Shown here: one piece after another, positions 10,525-18,267 of the stretch | How positions within the stretch are numbered: the first letter of the stretch is position 1 | How the letters are laid out: each line of letters begins with the position of its first letter | Source: an uncultured Roseobacter sp. | Lineage (GTDB): Bacteria; Pseudomonadota; Alphaproteobacteria; Rhodobacterales; Rhodobacteraceae | DNA length: 64,000 bases | Reading direction: 5' to 3' | Assembly: GCF_947488185.1 (NCBI RefSeq) | Contig: NZ_CANKYM010000003.1 | Span: 124,001-188,000 of the forward strand | The notes under the pieces: model-generated | Told to the model about the DNA's origin: nothing | What the model saw: only the letters and a program-made list of their open reading frames with translations | The model's database searches: none | Program-made: the position numbers and the translations under genes

Positions 10525-11346
10525 TCAAACCATCGCAAAGATGCGGGCGGGGCCGCCTGTGCCACCCGCGTGGTTTGGCGCTCCCACAACCAGTGTTGCT
10601 CCGGCAGCCGGCACCTGATCGAGACCTGCGAGGTTTTCGATGCCGTAGCGTCCGGTGGGCAGCCAGGCATAATGCGTCGCGAAATCGGGCGAAGGTCCGT
10701 GATCAAGCGACAGCGTATCCACCGCCATGGCCGCTGCGGTCGTTTCCTCCAGCAGCATCTGCGTGGCCTCGATATGGAAGCCGGGGAAGTGTTTCACCCC
10801 ATCCGCGTCATTGCCCACGTAGTCCGGGCTGGCTGTCTTGGCCGCCCAGCCCGAATGCATCGCAATACAGGCCTTGTCTGGGATCGCCCCGTTGTCCGAG
10901 ATCCATGACTTGAGATCATCCGGCGTGACCTGGGCGTCGGCATCCTCAGCGGCCTTTGCCGCGATGTCGATCACGCAGAGCGGCACAACCAGATCACTGA
11001 CCGGGATTTCATCGACAGATGCACCATCTGCGGAGAAATGCAGCGGGGCGTCGATATGCGTCGCCGTATGCTCGTTAATGCTGAGATTCATCAGGTTGAA
11101 GCCATGTTCGGCGAAGTTGAACTGCTGCTCCATCGAGATGCCGGGCACGCCGAAGAATGTGGGAAACTCCGGGCTGAGCTTGTGGGTCATGTCGAAAACC
11201 CCGCCGTGGCCCGCCGCCAATGCCGGTGGTGTTGCGGCCATGCCGCCCAAGGTTGCCGCGGCCCCCAAGGCGGCTGTTTTCCTGAAGAAATCGCGCCGCG
11301 ACAGCATTCGTTCCTTCACCGAATTGATTACGCAGATATCACACAT
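10525..11346 (-). CDS. Tat-exported cyclase-family (kynurenine formamidase-like) hydrolase in the urease operon
   Basis: I chose the ATG at 11346 because it follows a strong AAGGAGG site and gives 273 residues starting MCDICVINSVKERMLSRRDFF. RRDFF followed by a hydrophobic stretch is a twin-arginine export signal, so the folded enzyme is probably periplasmic. The cyclase-family metal motif appears as HTATHIDAPLHF (consensus HxGTHxDxPxH with A for G), with a second catalytic His-Gly-Pro region (SLDHGPSPDF) later. Members hydrolyse amides or lactones, for example N-formylkynurenine. It lies between ureB and the LprI-like gene; a urea-releasing or amide substrate is an attractive but unproven idea. 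Confidence 0.82.
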   Translation of the reverse strand: MCDICVINSVKERMLSRRDFFRKTAALGAAATLGGMAATPPALAAGHGGVFDMTHKLSPEFPTFFGVPGISMEQQFNFAEHGFNLMNLSINEHTATHIDAPLHFSADGASVDEIPVSDLVVPLCVIDIAAKAAEDADAQVTPDDLKSWISDNGAIPDKACIAMHSGWAAKTASPDYVGNDADGVKHFPGFHIEATQMLLEETTAAAMAVDTLSLDHGPSPDFATHYAWLPTGRYGIENLAGLDQVPAAGATLVVGAPNHAGGTGGPARIFAMV

Positions 11347-11374
11347 GGTTTTTCCTCCTTCATGGACTGGGCGA

Positions 11375-11680
11375 TCAGAGATCCCCCATGACGTGTTGAT
11401 TGAAGCCAAACACCCGGCGGGCGCCGGACAAGGGGATCAGTTGGACTTCACGGCGCTGACCGGGCTCGAACCGCACAGCGGTGCCCGCAGCAATGTCGAG
11501 CCTGCAGCCACGCGCCGCATCCCTGTCGAACTCTAGCGCGGTATTGCTTTCAGCGAAATGGTAGTGGCTGCCGACCTGCACAGGCCGGTCGCCAGTGTTG
11601 GCCACCATCAGCGTGATCGCCTCCGCGCCCTCGTTCAGAACGATCTCGCCGCTTTCGATTATAACTTCCCCGGGGATCAT
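11375..11680 (-). CDS. ureB: Urease beta subunit
   Basis: This 101-residue structural subunit of the (UreABC)3 complex begins MIPGEVI, and contains the characteristic [10 protein letters not shown] and the C-terminal GFNQHVMG. It follows ureA with a 41-bp gap. It is followed by the cyclase gene rather than ureC, which is unusual for the otherwise standard urease order. Confidence 0.98.
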   Translation of the reverse strand: MIPGEVIIESGEIVLNEGAEAITLMVANTGDRPVQVGSHYHFAESNTALEFDRDAARGCRLDIAAGTAVRFEPGQRREVQLIPLSGARRVFGFNQHVMGDL

Positions 11681-11721
11681 ATGCGCATCCTCTGCTTCAT
11701 TGTTCCAAAAATATGCCGCTG

Positions 11722-12024
11722 CTACCGGATCGGATTATGAACAGTGACGAGTTTAGTCCCATCCGGAAACGTCGCTTCGACCTGCACGTCGTGGATCATC
11801 TCGGGCACGCCCTCCATACACTGGTCACGCGTGATCACCTCCGCCCCGGCCTGCATCATATCCGCAACGGAACGCCCATCGCGTGCCCCTTCGACCACCG
11901 CATCGGTGATCAGCGCAATGGCTTCAGGGTGATTGAGCTTCACGCCACGGTCCAGCCTTCTGCGCGCCACCTCGGCGGCCATGGCCACCAACAGTTTGTC
12001 TTTTTCACGAGGGGTGAGCTGCAT
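11722..12024 (-). CDS. ureA: Urease gamma subunit
   Basis: This 100-residue structural subunit of urease begins [13 protein letters not shown], and contains [12 protein letters not shown] and the conserved region ending [13 protein letters not shown] (here [10 protein letters not shown]). Gene length and composition are typical. It starts three bases after the ureD stop, so the two are coupled. Confidence 0.98.
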   Translation of the reverse strand: MQLTPREKDKLLVAMAAEVARRRLDRGVKLNHPEAIALITDAVVEGARDGRSVADMMQAGAEVITRDQCMEGVPEMIHDVQVEATFPDGTKLVTVHNPIR

Positions 12025-12027
12025 GGG

Positions 12028-12894
12028 TCAAAGCCTCCAGTTCGCAGGTAGTTTGTGATGCGTCAGTTGGTCCAGCACCGGGATCAGGCGTTGCCGCAAT
12101 TCGAAACCGTCAGATGCCAGCAGCCGTGCCACCAGCAACCCGTTCGCCAGAAGGCTCGCGCCGCCGGTCACGCCGAAGGTCTCACGGATCATGGGAAGCA
12201 GGCCTTCCGCCTCCGGCGCGACCATAACAAGGTTGGCCATTGCGCGCGCACCGCTGCCGATGGCCGGACGGTCAAGGGCCGCAGCTGCATCTCCGTCAAA
12301 GGTGACGCCATCGCGATAGATCAGCGTGCCCGCGCGGCGAATGGCTACACGGTCCCGAAACAGAATGCTGCGGGGTTCCTCGCCCATGGCCTGCCTGCCA
12401 AAGAGCACTGGTTCCACCATCAGGAACCGACCCTGATCTGCCACCTCAACATCAAGTCGGCGAGATATGGCGCTGGCCTCGTAGAGAATGGTCTCCTGTG
12501 GTAGCCAGTTGAGCCGGGCACCATCTTCGACGGTCAGGCGCGTCTTGATCCGGCCGATTTGGCCTGCCTGCGCGCGATAGGCGCGCTCTGCGGCCTGAGT
12601 TGTCAGCGTCAGATTGGACCCGTTAGTCGCTGTCGCGGCTACTTCAAACCGGTCCCCACCGGTGATGCCGCCAGCGGTGTTGATCAACGTGGTTTCCAGC
12701 AGGTCATTGTTGCGCGGGAACAGCAGCTTCAACGCCCCTGATTGCCGCAACCCATCAATATAAGAACGTCCATCGCGCAGTTTGCTCGACACCAACGCCG
12801 ACCCGATCGCACGGGGTTGGTCCAGCAAGGTTGCGGGCTGCATCAACAAGTCAAACGGCCTTCGGTTGGTGATTTCTCCGGGCAGCAATCTCAC
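12028..12894 (-). CDS. ureD: Urease accessory protein UreD
   Basis: UreD (UreH) is the scaffold protein that binds apo-urease and recruits UreF and UreG for nickel insertion. Family signatures include NTAGGITGGDRF and LTTQAAERAYR in the first half and LPQETILYE in the middle. The longest frame begins with a GTG at 12894 (288 residues); an internal ATG at 12843 would give 271 residues, closer to the usual length, but neither has a clear ribosome site. It is the first gene of the urease operon, so the promoter should lie in 12895-13017. Confidence 0.95.
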   Translation of the reverse strand: MRLLPGEITNRRPFDLLMQPATLLDQPRAIGSALVSSKLRDGRSYIDGLRQSGALKLLFPRNNDLLETTLINTAGGITGGDRFEVAATATNGSNLTLTTQAAERAYRAQAGQIGRIKTRLTVEDGARLNWLPQETILYEASAISRRLDVEVADQGRFLMVEPVLFGRQAMGEEPRSILFRDRVAIRRAGTLIYRDGVTFDGDAAAALDRPAIGSGARAMANLVMVAPEAEGLLPMIRETFGVTGGASLLANGLLVARLLASDGFELRQRLIPVLDQLTHHKLPANWRL

Positions 12895-13017
12895 ATGGGG
12901 CCGGGCCAGTTGCCAGAGTTGGCCCGCTGCTTGGCGCGTTTGCAGGCGGCAGTGCCTATTTTTTGGGCAGATGCTGGCGGGGATGGGCGTGTAAGGCCTT
13001 CTGTTGCCAGTGCCGGG

Positions 13018-13824
13018 CTAGTCGTCCGTGATCAGACCGGGGGTCTTGGGCCCCTGATCCAGCCGCCAGATGTGGTTTGCCATGGCACGCGGAAAGGCTT
13101 GCGTGACCAGCGGATCATGCCCCGGCACGATCAGGGTTTTTTGAGAAGCCAGGGCCTCCAGCCTGTCGAAACCGTCCAGCATATTCTGCAAATCGACCAC
13201 GATGGGGAAAGGTTTGCGGGCAAAGATGTTCTCGTAATAATGCGCGGCATCCGACGCCAGCGCCAGCCACCCCGCCGCAGTGCGCACGCGCACCGCCTGA
13301 AGCCCGCGGCTGTGCCCGCCGATGCAATGCACGGTGACCCCTTCGGCGACTTCAGCGTCCCCGTCGTGAAAGACCACTTGACCGGCGTAGAGCCGTTTGA
13401 CCGCTTCGCAGATATGGCCGGCGGTGAAGGGCATGCGCAGCGTGTCATGACACATGCAGGGGCCCGTGGCATAGGCCATCTCGGCTGTCTGCATATGCAG
13501 TTTCGCATTGGGGAAAAGATGCAGGCCACCTGCGTGATCATAGTGCAGATGCGTGACAATCACCGAGGTGATGTCCTCGGGCTTCAGGCCCAGGGGCGCC
13601 AGCGAGGCGGCAGGGCCCATGCGAATGGGGCGGTCGCGCAAACGGGCTTCGTCGGCATCATAGCCGGTGTCGACCAGAATGACCTCGGTGCCCCGCCGCA
13701 GCACCCACATGAAATAGTCCATGGGGTGGGGCGCATCGTGGTTGTCATCAAAGATGAAACTGTCGCGCCGGGTCCGGGCATTGCGGTCGGCGTATTTTAC
13801 GGCAAAGACCTCCCAGGTGCTCAT
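13018..13824 (-). CDS. Metallo-beta-lactamase-fold hydrolase of the N-acyl-homoserine lactonase type
   Basis: The 268-residue protein has the intact dinuclear zinc motif THLHYDHAGG and downstream metal ligands in IGGHSRG, LASDAAHYYEN and a C-terminal VPGHDP. The overall layout matches the AiiA/AttM-type lactonases, which open lactone rings such as those of acyl-homoserine-lactone signals. It has no signal peptide and should be cytoplasmic. Its start overlaps the stop of the upstream small monooxygenase (ATGA), so the pair is an operon. The pairing with an ABM monooxygenase suggests a catabolic lactone (monooxygenase product hydrolysed by a lactonase) as an alternative to quorum quenching. Confidence 0.85.
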   Translation of the reverse strand: MSTWEVFAVKYADRNARTRRDSFIFDDNHDAPHPMDYFMWVLRRGTEVILVDTGYDADEARLRDRPIRMGPAASLAPLGLKPEDITSVIVTHLHYDHAGGLHLFPNAKLHMQTAEMAYATGPCMCHDTLRMPFTAGHICEAVKRLYAGQVVFHDGDAEVAEGVTVHCIGGHSRGLQAVRVRTAAGWLALASDAAHYYENIFARKPFPIVVDLQNMLDGFDRLEALASQKTLIVPGHDPLVTQAFPRAMANHIWRLDQGPKTPGLITDD

Positions 13825-14111
13825 TGGGTCACCTTCGCATAGGTTTTCAAAGATTTCGCGGAAATCATGTCGGTGACGGCGGCGTCGAAGGATTTGAAGT
13901 GTTCGGAGGCCAGATGCGTCTCGAATGCGGCGGCATCTTCGTAAAGCTCATAGAGAAACACCTCTTCGGGCCGTGCCGGGTCTGTCGCGACATCGAACTG
14001 GTGACACCCCGGCTCCTCCGCCAGAGAGGTCGCGGCGTTGCGCGTCATGAGAGGCAGGAAATCTGCCACGTGGTTTGGCTTGATCTGAAATGTGACAACA
14101 ACCGCAAACAT
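13821..14111 (-). CDS. Antibiotic-biosynthesis-monooxygenase (ABM) domain protein, putative quinol monooxygenase
   Basis: The protein is about 96 residues from the ATG at 14111 (MFAVVVTFQIKP); an AAGG six bases upstream favours it over the ATG at 14117. It has the small ferredoxin-like ABM fold pattern: a first strand VVVTFQIKP, EEPGCHQFDVATD in the middle, FLYELYEDAAAFETHLAS and a C-terminal strand. Members oxidise quinols or simply cope with small aromatics without a cofactor. It is the first gene of a two-gene operon with the lactonase-type enzyme and is divergent from the isopropylmalate-dehydrogenase-like gene. Confidence 0.83.
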   Translation of the reverse strand: MFAVVVTFQIKPNHVADFLPLMTRNAATSLAEEPGCHQFDVATDPARPEEVFLYELYEDAAAFETHLASEHFKSFDAAVTDMISAKSLKTYAKVTQ

Positions 14112-14147
14112 GTCCATCCTTGCAACTACTCTGTTTGTCAATTACGC

Positions 14148-14171
14148 ATGCATTAATGCATACATTAATGT
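14148..14171. promoter_or_regulatory. Tandem palindromes in a divergent promoter region
   Basis: The segment holds a perfect 14-bp palindrome ATGCATTAATGCAT (14148-14161) directly followed by the 10-bp palindrome ACATTAATGT (14162-14171). The heptamer ATTAATG is repeated twice in the same direction. The region is AT-rich and lies between the divergent ABM gene (start 14111) and the dehydrogenase gene (start 14244), so it is a good operator candidate for both. No regulator gene is adjacent. Confidence 0.6.
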
Positions 14172-14243
14172 GACTGCCTTTGTTATTATTAAAATATCGA
14201 CCGGCATGTGACCGCCAGCAAACTGTAAGGGGCGCAAGAATAA

Positions 14244-15332
14244 ATGAAAGAGAGTTTCGACATCGCGGTTTTTCGCGGCGATGGCATCGGGCCGGAGATC
14301 ACTGACCCGACGCTGGAGATTTTGAACGCCCTCGCGTCGCAGGGGGGCTACACACTATCGTTCAAGGACTGTCCCGCGGGGGCGGCGCATTACGCGCAAA
14401 CCGGCCAATCGCTGCCGGAGGCCTCGATGCAGGCGGCCCGCGCCGCGGACGCCATTCTGCTCTCTGCTATGGGGCTTCCGTCTGTGCGTTACCCGGATGG
14501 CACCGAGATTTCGCCACAGATCGACCTGCGCAAGGCCCTGAACCTTTTTGCCGGGGTGCGCCCGGTGCGGATCTTTCCGGGCCAGAAAACGCCGCTGAAC
14601 ATGCCGGCGGGGAAGGAGGTTGATTTTGTCCTGATCCGGGAAAGCACCGAAGGGTTATTTCACACGCAGGGACGGGGCGAAGTGACGCCGGATGAGGCGC
14701 GCGAGACGCTACTGATCACCCGGAAAACCTCGGAGCTGTTGTTCAAATTCGCCTTCAATCTCGCGCGCGAACGCAAAGAGGCCGGGCGCGGTCCGGGACG
14801 TGTGACCTGTGTCGACAAGGCGAATGTATTCCGCGCTTTTGCCTTTTTCCGCGCGTTGTTTGATGCTGAGGCGGCAAACCATCCCGATCTGGCCAGCGAT
14901 CACGCTTATGTCGATGCGATGGCGCTGTGGTTTGTGCAAAAGCCGTGGGAGTTCGATGTGTTGGTCACCGAAAACATGTTTGGGGATATCCTGTCCGATC
15001 TGGGCGCGGGCCTGATGGGCGGTCTGGGGGTGGCCCCTTCTGCGGATATCGGGCTGGACCATGCCGTGTTCCAGCCTTGTCATGGCTCGGCGCCGGATAT
15101 TGCAGGGCAGGGGGTGGCCAACCCGCTGGCGATGATCTTGTCGGCGGCGATGATGCTGGAATGGCTGGGGTTGCGTCACGACCACCCTGCGATGGTTGCC
15201 GATGGCGCGCGGCTGCGGGCTGCAACGGAGGGCGTTATCGCCGACGGCCGCGTATTGACCGGCGATCTTGACGGGCGGGCGACAACCGCCGAGGCGGCCG
15301 GGGCCGTGACAGCCGCGCTTGGGCGCGCGTAA
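14244..15332 (+). CDS. Isocitrate/isopropylmalate dehydrogenase family protein (tartrate/D-malate type possible)
   Basis: This 362-residue NAD(P)-dependent beta-decarboxylating dehydrogenase belongs to the family acting on isopropylmalate, isocitrate, tartrate or D-malate. Evidence is the N-terminal GDGIGPEITDPTLEIL, the substrate-loop RESTEGLFHTQGR, the metal-binding region VTENMFGDILSDLGAGLMGGLG and the NAD-site PCHGSAPDIAGQGVANP. It is not next to leuCD or leuB partners; instead it is the first gene of a sugar-acid type cluster, so tartrate or another 2-hydroxy acid is more likely than leucine biosynthesis. Its stop overlaps the next start (TAATG). Confidence 0.85.
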   Translation: MKESFDIAVFRGDGIGPEITDPTLEILNALASQGGYTLSFKDCPAGAAHYAQTGQSLPEASMQAARAADAILLSAMGLPSVRYPDGTEISPQIDLRKALNLFAGVRPVRIFPGQKTPLNMPAGKEVDFVLIRESTEGLFHTQGRGEVTPDEARETLLITRKTSELLFKFAFNLARERKEAGRGPGRVTCVDKANVFRAFAFFRALFDAEAANHPDLASDHAYVDAMALWFVQKPWEFDVLVTENMFGDILSDLGAGLMGGLGVAPSADIGLDHAVFQPCHGSAPDIAGQGVANPLAMILSAAMMLEWLGLRHDHPAMVADGARLRAATEGVIADGRVLTGDLDGRATTAEAAGAVTAALGRA

Positions 15333-16351
15333 TGGCGGCGGCTCTCAAAGTTGCCTGTCTCGGCGCGGGATACTTCAGCCAGTTCCACTATGGCGCCTGG
15401 GCGCGCATTCCGCAGGTCACCTGTGTCGGTGCTGCAGACCGCGACATCGAGGCCGCGCGGGCAACTGGGTTTCCCGCTTTCAACCGATTGGAGCCGATGC
15501 TGGCCGCCACCAACCCTGACATCCTCGACATCATCCTGCCGCCGATGGCCCATCGCGCAGCCATTCTGACCGCGCTGGATGCCGGGGTGAAAACCATCAT
15601 CTGCCAGAAGCCCTTTTGCCGGGACCTGAAAGAGGCTGAGGGGGTGACCTTGCTGGCCGAACAGGCGGGCGCCCGTCTGATCGTTCACGAAAACTTCCGG
15701 TTCATGCCGTGGTACCGTGCGATCAGGAAAGAGATTTCCGCAGGGCGCATCGGAACGCCCCTGCAGGCGCATTTTCGTCTGCGGCCCGGTGACGGGCAGG
15801 GACCCGACGCCTATCTGGACCGTCAGCCCTATTTCCAGCAGATGCCGCAGTTCCTGGTGCATGAAACCGGCGTGCATTGGATCGACACCTTTCGCTTTTT
15901 GTTTGGCAATCCGAATGCCGTCTACGCTGATCTGCGCCAGATCAACCCGGTTATCCAAGGCGAAGACGCAGGCTTTGTGATCTTTGACCACGCGGAGGGC
16001 GTGCGGACCCTCTTTGATGGCAACCGCCATTGCGACCATGCGGCGGACAACCAGCGGCGCACGATGGGCGAGGCCTTTTTCGAAGGAACGGCGGGTGTGC
16101 TGACCCTGATGGGGGATGGTCGTGTCGATTTTCGGGCGCATGGCCGTCTTGCGGTCGAGCCGGTACTACCGCCCGACACCTGGGAAGGTTTTGGCGGGGA
16201 CTGCGTCTACCACCTACAAAACCACGTGGTGCGCGCAGTGCTCGATGGGGACGTGCTGGAGAACGAGGCTCATGACTATCTGCAGGTCATAAGGATCAAG
16301 GATGCGGTCTACAGATCCGCCGAAACGGGGCAGAAGATTGCACTCCCCTGA
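15332..16351 (+). CDS. Gfo/Idh/MocA-family oxidoreductase
   Basis: This 339-residue NAD(P)-dependent sugar or polyol dehydrogenase has an N-terminal Rossmann fold (ACLGAGYFSQFHYGAW). The usual EKP motif appears as CQKPFCRDL near residue 95, with HENFRFMPWYRAI following. The C-terminal domain contains HETGVHWIDTFRFLFG, where the histidines are the usual catalytic region. It is translationally coupled to the preceding dehydrogenase. The substrate is unknown; a sugar acid or polyol is suggested by the neighbouring threonate genes. Confidence 0.88.
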   Translation: MAAALKVACLGAGYFSQFHYGAWARIPQVTCVGAADRDIEAARATGFPAFNRLEPMLAATNPDILDIILPPMAHRAAILTALDAGVKTIICQKPFCRDLKEAEGVTLLAEQAGARLIVHENFRFMPWYRAIRKEISAGRIGTPLQAHFRLRPGDGQGPDAYLDRQPYFQQMPQFLVHETGVHWIDTFRFLFGNPNAVYADLRQINPVIQGEDAGFVIFDHAEGVRTLFDGNRHCDHAADNQRRTMGEAFFEGTAGVLTLMGDGRVDFRAHGRLAVEPVLPPDTWEGFGGDCVYHLQNHVVRAVLDGDVLENEAHDYLQVIRIKDAVYRSAETGQKIALP

Positions 16352-16364
16352 CCGGGCGTGCCGG

Positions 16365-17174
16365 TTAAGATCCGAGGCTGTCGCGGATCTGGTCGATCTC
16401 GCGGATCACGCTGAATGCCGTTGCCATCGATGTCTTTGCGTTCCCCGATGATGCGGCGTTGTCAATCTGCATGGCAAAGCGTCCCACTGGGCTGTCTACC
16501 TCATAGGCATGCGCATTGCCCGGCGCTGCGGGGTCGGCGATCAATTCAACCCTGGTTCCATCAAAACCGGCCCCGGCCAGGGCCAGCGTGGCCGCGACAT
16601 TGGCGTTTTTCGGATAGGTCTGCGCCGCCTCTCGCGCGGAGCCTGAGAAAAACACGCATGGCGCCGTCAAGGCGGCGAGATCACAGCAATCCTCTGCCGG
16701 GGTGCCGCGCCAGGCATCGGGGGGTTTGGTGCCGCGATAGGTTACTGTCACCTCTCCGGCCAGCGTCAGCGCGCTCAGAAGATCAATGCCGCCAATGGCG
16801 CCCGGTGGCAGGATCACCCGCGACCGGCCCGATTGCGTTGCCCGTTCCAGAGTGTCGAACAGAGCCTCATCTGCCAACGCGCCGGTGGAGACAATCACCA
16901 TGTCGAGACCAGCCGCTAGAACAGGTGGGCCGAATTCGGCGACGGCGGTCTGCCCTGCACATTCCACCACCAGATCAGGGGTGGCCTCGATGAGTGTTGT
17001 GATGTCATCAGTGATCGTCACGGAGGCTCCTGCCTGTGCGAGAGCCTCATCCTTGAGCGCCTGTGTCAGGGAAGTGGAGCGCACCAGCACGGTTAGATGT
17101 GCTGCCGGTTTGGTCCCAAGCCATTCGATGATCGATTGCGCGATATTGCCATACCCGATAATCGCAAGATGCAT
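16365..17174 (-). CDS. nadX: Aspartate dehydrogenase-like protein
   Basis: From the ATG at 17174 (preceded by GGAGGGG) the product is 269 residues, the usual length for L-aspartate dehydrogenase, which converts aspartate to iminoaspartate or oxaloacetate and ammonia with NAD(P). Visible features are the Rossmann motif IIGYGNIAQSI, VECAGQTAV, LPPGAIGGIDLL and the C-terminal PKNANVAATLALAG plus NAHAYEVDSP, which contains the likely catalytic histidine. No nadA or nadC lies nearby and the gene stands opposite a threonate cluster, so a catabolic rather than NAD-biosynthetic role is plausible. It is divergent from the gene at 17340 and convergent with the Gfo/Idh gene. Confidence 0.85.
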   Translation of the reverse strand: MHLAIIGYGNIAQSIIEWLGTKPAAHLTVLVRSTSLTQALKDEALAQAGASVTITDDITTLIEATPDLVVECAGQTAVAEFGPPVLAAGLDMVIVSTGALADEALFDTLERATQSGRSRVILPPGAIGGIDLLSALTLAGEVTVTYRGTKPPDAWRGTPAEDCCDLAALTAPCVFFSGSAREAAQTYPKNANVAATLALAGAGFDGTRVELIADPAAPGNAHAYEVDSPVGRFAMQIDNAASSGNAKTSMATAFSVIREIDQIRDSLGS

Positions 17175-17339
17175 GTTATCCCCTCCCCAGATATGGGCTC
17201 GAACCCCCGAATCTAGACGAGGGCGGGTCCTGCGTCGATCTGCATCTGCGGGAATGGCCATTTTATTGGCGTGGGATATGCCCCATAGTGTCCGGAAGGG
17301 CAGCACAAGGCCCAGGACGAGAGGCGAGGGAGCGAGAAT

Positions 17340-18239
17340 GTGTCGCAAAAAGTAGCTGTCATTGGTCTGGGTTCTATGGGGTACGGGATCGCGCAGTCGG
17401 CGCTGCGGGCCGGGCATGAAACCTTTGGGAGCGATGTGAATCCCGTCCGGTGTGATGCCTTTGTCGCGGAAGGGGGCAGTTCCGGAGACCTGACCGCCGT
17501 CGCCGGTGACCTGGATGCGGCGATTGTCGTGGTTCTGAACGCCCGGCAGACCGAGGATGTCCTCTTTGGGGATGACGGGGTTGTGCCTATGCTCAAGCCC
17601 GGTGCGGTTGTTTTGTCCTGCGCCACGGTCCCGCCCGAGGTTGCGCGCAATCTGGCAGCGCGGGCCGCCGCGCATCAAGTGCACTATCTTGATGCGCCAA
17701 TCTCGGGAGGCGCCGGCAAGGCGGCGTCGGGACAGCTGACAATCATGGCGGCAGGCAGCAGCGAGGCTTTTTCAGCCGCGGCGCCGGTGCTGGAGGCCAT
17801 CGCGGAAACCGTTTTTGAACTGGGCGATGTCGGCGCCGGGTCGGCGATGAAAGCGGTCAACCAACTGCTGGCCGGGGTGCACATCGCCACAATGGCCGAA
17901 GCACTGACCTTTGGCATGACCCAAGGGGTGCCGCCGGAGAAATTCGTTGAAGTCATCAGCAAATGCGCGGGCACAAGCTGGATGCTGGAGAACCGCGCGC
18001 CGCATATCGTTGCGGGGGATTACACGCCGCACAGCGCCGTCAACATCTGGCTGAAAGACCTCGGGATCGTGCTGGACATTGCCAAGGGCGACAATTTCAG
18101 CGCGCCGCTGACCGCCGCCGCCCTGCAGCAGTTTGTTGCCGCCGCCGGGCAAGGGTTGGGCGGCGAAGACGACGCTGCGGTGGCCAAGGTCTATGCCCGC
18201 AACGCCGGTCTGACACTACCGGGCGATGCAGCGGAATGA
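17340..18239 (+). CDS. ltnD: L-threonate dehydrogenase (beta-hydroxyacid dehydrogenase family)
   Basis: The 299-residue protein begins with GTG and has the Rossmann motif GLGSMGYGIAQS, the substrate motif DAPISGGAGKAASGQL and the catalytic lysine region GSAMKAVNQLLAG of 3-hydroxyisobutyrate dehydrogenase relatives. It heads a run with OtnK, OtnC and OtnI genes, which is the arrangement of the L-threonate pathway in which LtnD makes 2-oxo-tetronate. The specific name therefore rests on context; the family is certain. It lies 28 bp before the kinase gene start. Confidence 0.86.
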   Translation: MSQKVAVIGLGSMGYGIAQSALRAGHETFGSDVNPVRCDAFVAEGGSSGDLTAVAGDLDAAIVVVLNARQTEDVLFGDDGVVPMLKPGAVVLSCATVPPEVARNLAARAAAHQVHYLDAPISGGAGKAASGQLTIMAAGSSEAFSAAAPVLEAIAETVFELGDVGAGSAMKAVNQLLAGVHIATMAEALTFGMTQGVPPEKFVEVISKCAGTSWMLENRAPHIVAGDYTPHSAVNIWLKDLGIVLDIAKGDNFSAPLTAAALQQFVAAAGQGLGGEDDAAVAKVYARNAGLTLPGDAAE

Positions 18240-18267
18240 AAGTACCGACCAAAAGGGCCCTGCTTCC

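Noticed and set aside
16352..16366. Short ACCGG/CCGGT hairpin between convergent genes
   Set aside because: The 5-bp stem without a T-run is too weak to be called a terminator.
17185..17230. tRNA-like string (GGGCTCGAACCCC) in the intergenic region
   Set aside because: No acceptor stem, anticodon arm or CCA end can be drawn around it.
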